A DNA stretch of 64,000 bases from an uncultured Collinsella sp. (GTDB lineage: Bacteria > Actinomycetota > Coriobacteriia > Coriobacteriales > Coriobacteriaceae): contig CAUEQD010000001.1 of NCBI GenBank assembly GCA_959019945.1, positions 115,615 through 179,614 of the forward strand, written 5' to 3'. The notes under the pieces are model-generated. The model saw only the letters and a list, made by a program, of their open reading frames with translations. It did no database searches and was not told where the DNA came from. This document shows, in pieces, positions 63,006-64,000 of the stretch. Both the position numbers and the translations under genes were made by a program. Position 1 is the stretch's first letter. Each line of letters starts with the position of its first letter.

Positions 63006-63588
63006 AATAATGCGCCTGGGGGCACGTTATCTACTGGGCACGATGGTTGCTAGCGTGCCGTGGGCTATTTGGGTTATTGCAAAAGGATCCCCCGCTTGGC
63101 TGTGCTCTACAGGGGCGCTCTTTTGTGCGTTGGTAGTCTATCTTTTTGCAACTCGGGGCGCTGTTTCTTGTGATAAGCCCAAACGGCGTGGGATTCTTTT
63201 GGGATGGCAGTTCATTTTCATCGTATTTATTATTATGGCCTTTATGCTCGATATAGGTGGAAAATCAATATCCAGATGGGTATTGGTCTGTTCGGTTTCA
63301 GTTTTGCATGAGCTGTTATTTAGGTACGTATTTTTATTTGAATACACAATCGTCGGAATAGTTCGGCCGTTTTGCATAAGGGCATTTATACAGTCGATGC
63401 TATGGTCATTGCTTCTCGTGACTCAACAGTGTTTAATCGGGGCACCCACAAATTACATCAGTGCAATGATGGGGGGCTATCTTTGTTTAGGCCTTATTTT
63501 TGCGCTGCTCGTGCGAAAAACAGGGACAGTGTGTCCGTCTCTTTCAGCCATGATGTCTCTGGATTTTATCAACATCCTAGCTCTTTGA
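62989..63588 (+). CDS. CPBP-like membrane protein, possible leader protease
   Basis: A 199-residue protein with about six spans. HELLFRYVF resembles the first CPBP motif (E-x-x-x-R), but the usual histidines of later motifs are not evident; the third region is SMLWSLLLVTQQ. CPBP proteins cleave peptide leaders or give immunity to bacteriocins. TTG 62989 has GAGGTGG six bases upstream and overlaps the exporter gene by 17 bases; ATG 63010 is less likely because no ribosome site precedes it. Confidence 0.65.
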   Translation: MGKAIEIMRLGARYLLGTMVASVPWAIWVIAKGSPAWLCSTGALFCALVVYLFATRGAVSCDKPKRRGILLGWQFIFIVFIIMAFMLDIGGKSISRWVLVCSVSVLHELLFRYVFLFEYTIVGIVRPFCIRAFIQSMLWSLLLVTQQCLIGAPTNYISAMMGGYLCLGLIFALLVRKTGTVCPSLSAMMSLDFINILAL

Positions 63589-63621
63589 GTTACGGACAAA
63601 ATCTTCAAAATCTTCAGGTGT

Positions 63622-63830
63622 TGGCACCATGGCAGATAAAGCCCGCACGGTACTTTCGGTATGCAATAACATGGGCGAGGACTGGCTGCTCACGGCCGAG
63701 ATGCTCGACCTAATCGATCACGGTGCGCCCAACATCATCTGCACGCAGCCCTTCGCCTGCCTGCGATTCGGTTAGCGAGGATGCCGTGGCATCGGTCGCC
63801 GAGCGTCTGGGGGCGGCATTAAGAAGTAAC
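63622..63830 (+). pseudogene. Remnant copy of the activase 3' end
   Basis: 63623-63763 matches activase 57896-58036 at almost every codon: 46 codons from MADKARTVLS to the last shared CL show one amino-acid change (G to D) and about 14 synonymous changes. About 250 bases are then missing, and 63764-63830 matches 58288-58354 including the stop with one base lost. So it is part of an allele from a related strain, not a recent duplication. Confidence 0.85.
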
Positions 63831-63854
63831 ATGCCTGCTTTAGGCTGGTATGAG

Positions 63855-63893
63855 AAAAACGGGTGGCAGCCATACCGGCTGCCACCCGTTTTT
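63855..63893. terminator. Strong bidirectional terminator
   Basis: AAAAACGGGTGGCAGCC / GGCTGCCACCCGTTTTT, 17-base perfect arms and a 5-base loop. Confidence 0.9.
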
Positions 63894-64000
63894 ACTGGAT
63901 ATATGTTGCGTAATTGGCTTTGCCGGCACCTTTCGCGGACTCGGATTGGTGACGCATAATTTCTTTCGCAAATTGACAACCGCATAGCGGAACACGGCCC
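63892..64000 (-). CDS. Partial gene, C-terminal end only
   Basis: The minus strand is open to the window edge, ending SAKGAGKANYATYIQ then TAA, directly at the terminator 63855-63893. Only about 35 codons are in view, too few to name the protein. A real gene is inferred mostly from the abutting terminator. Confidence 0.4.
   Translation of the reverse strand, partial: GRVPLCGCQFAKEIMRHQSESAKGAGKANYATYIQ

Overview
The window reads as a chromosomal segment of a gut actinobacterium of the class Coriobacteriia, most likely Collinsella. This is inferred from the G+C-rich coding sequence (36 G/C in 55081-55140), heavy use of GTG/TTG starts, fermentative gene content (pyruvate formate-lyase activase, 2-hydroxyacyl-CoA dehydratase-type activase, PTS sugar uptake) and many palindromic intergenic repeats. 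I saw no tRNA, rRNA or CRISPR array.

Layout. 1-5.9 kb: a sucrose/fructoside locus (LacI-family regulator, two GH32 enzymes, PTS EIIBC) with three operator-like boxes. 6-10.9 kb: housekeeping genes (DegV, PflA, a serine hydrolase with a probable frameshift, MTA/SAH nucleosidase, EngB GTPase). 11-12.3 kb: a DUF3990-type toxin/antitoxin pair behind a striking double-palindrome operator. 12.6-14 kb: an unrecognised zinc-ribbon-like membrane protein and a small XRE regulator. 14.4-19.7 kb: aspartate-pathway genes thrB and thrC (minus) diverging from lysC and asd (plus). 20-28 kb: Ogt, remnants of a ClC channel and an Abi_2 gene, a GyrI-like protein, a MacB/FtsX-type ABC pair, and MerR and XRE regulators. 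28.5-39.3 kb: phosphofructokinase, an Ntn hydrolase, M18 aminopeptidase, a D-2-hydroxyacid dehydrogenase, methionine aminopeptidase, a radical SAM protein, an alpha/beta hydrolase, and a GGDEF-like/REC/HD-GYP protein with its Hpt partner. 39.4-45.2 kb: a C26 peptidase, a four-gene polar amino-acid ABC importer and an iron alcohol dehydrogenase. 45.4-51 kb: Dxs, an HD phosphohydrolase, a membrane protein broken by one missing A, then ammonium transporter plus P-II. 51-58.4 kb: a HAD phosphatase, a compact type I toxin/antisense-RNA locus, and a TetR regulator with a 1593-residue double-ASKHA activase.

The most interesting region is 58.7-63.6 kb. It is an A+T-rich island (22 G/C in 60841-60900) encoding a LysR regulator and, divergently, two tiny Cys-rich peptides (59812-59982 and 59991-60155), a PqqD-like/radical SAM/SPASM enzyme, an ABC exporter and a CPBP-like membrane protein. 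The peptides share an M-[DE]-[WY]-I-Q start and a C-G-x3-S end. I read this as a two-peptide thioether (ranthipeptide/sactipeptide-like) RiPP system. A diverged, deleted copy of the 3' end of the upstream activase gene lies just beyond the island (63622-63830), which looks like a scar of its acquisition.

Intergenic regions carry several repeat families: nested palindromes with a constant CCTCG/TGCGG internal motif (five copies), a CCTACCAAAA/GGGACAGG element (five), a GTTGCGGTG-armed inverted repeat (three), and a triple array of TCTCGATCTGTAACA inverted repeats. Functions of proteins are assigned from recognisable motifs; no database search was possible.
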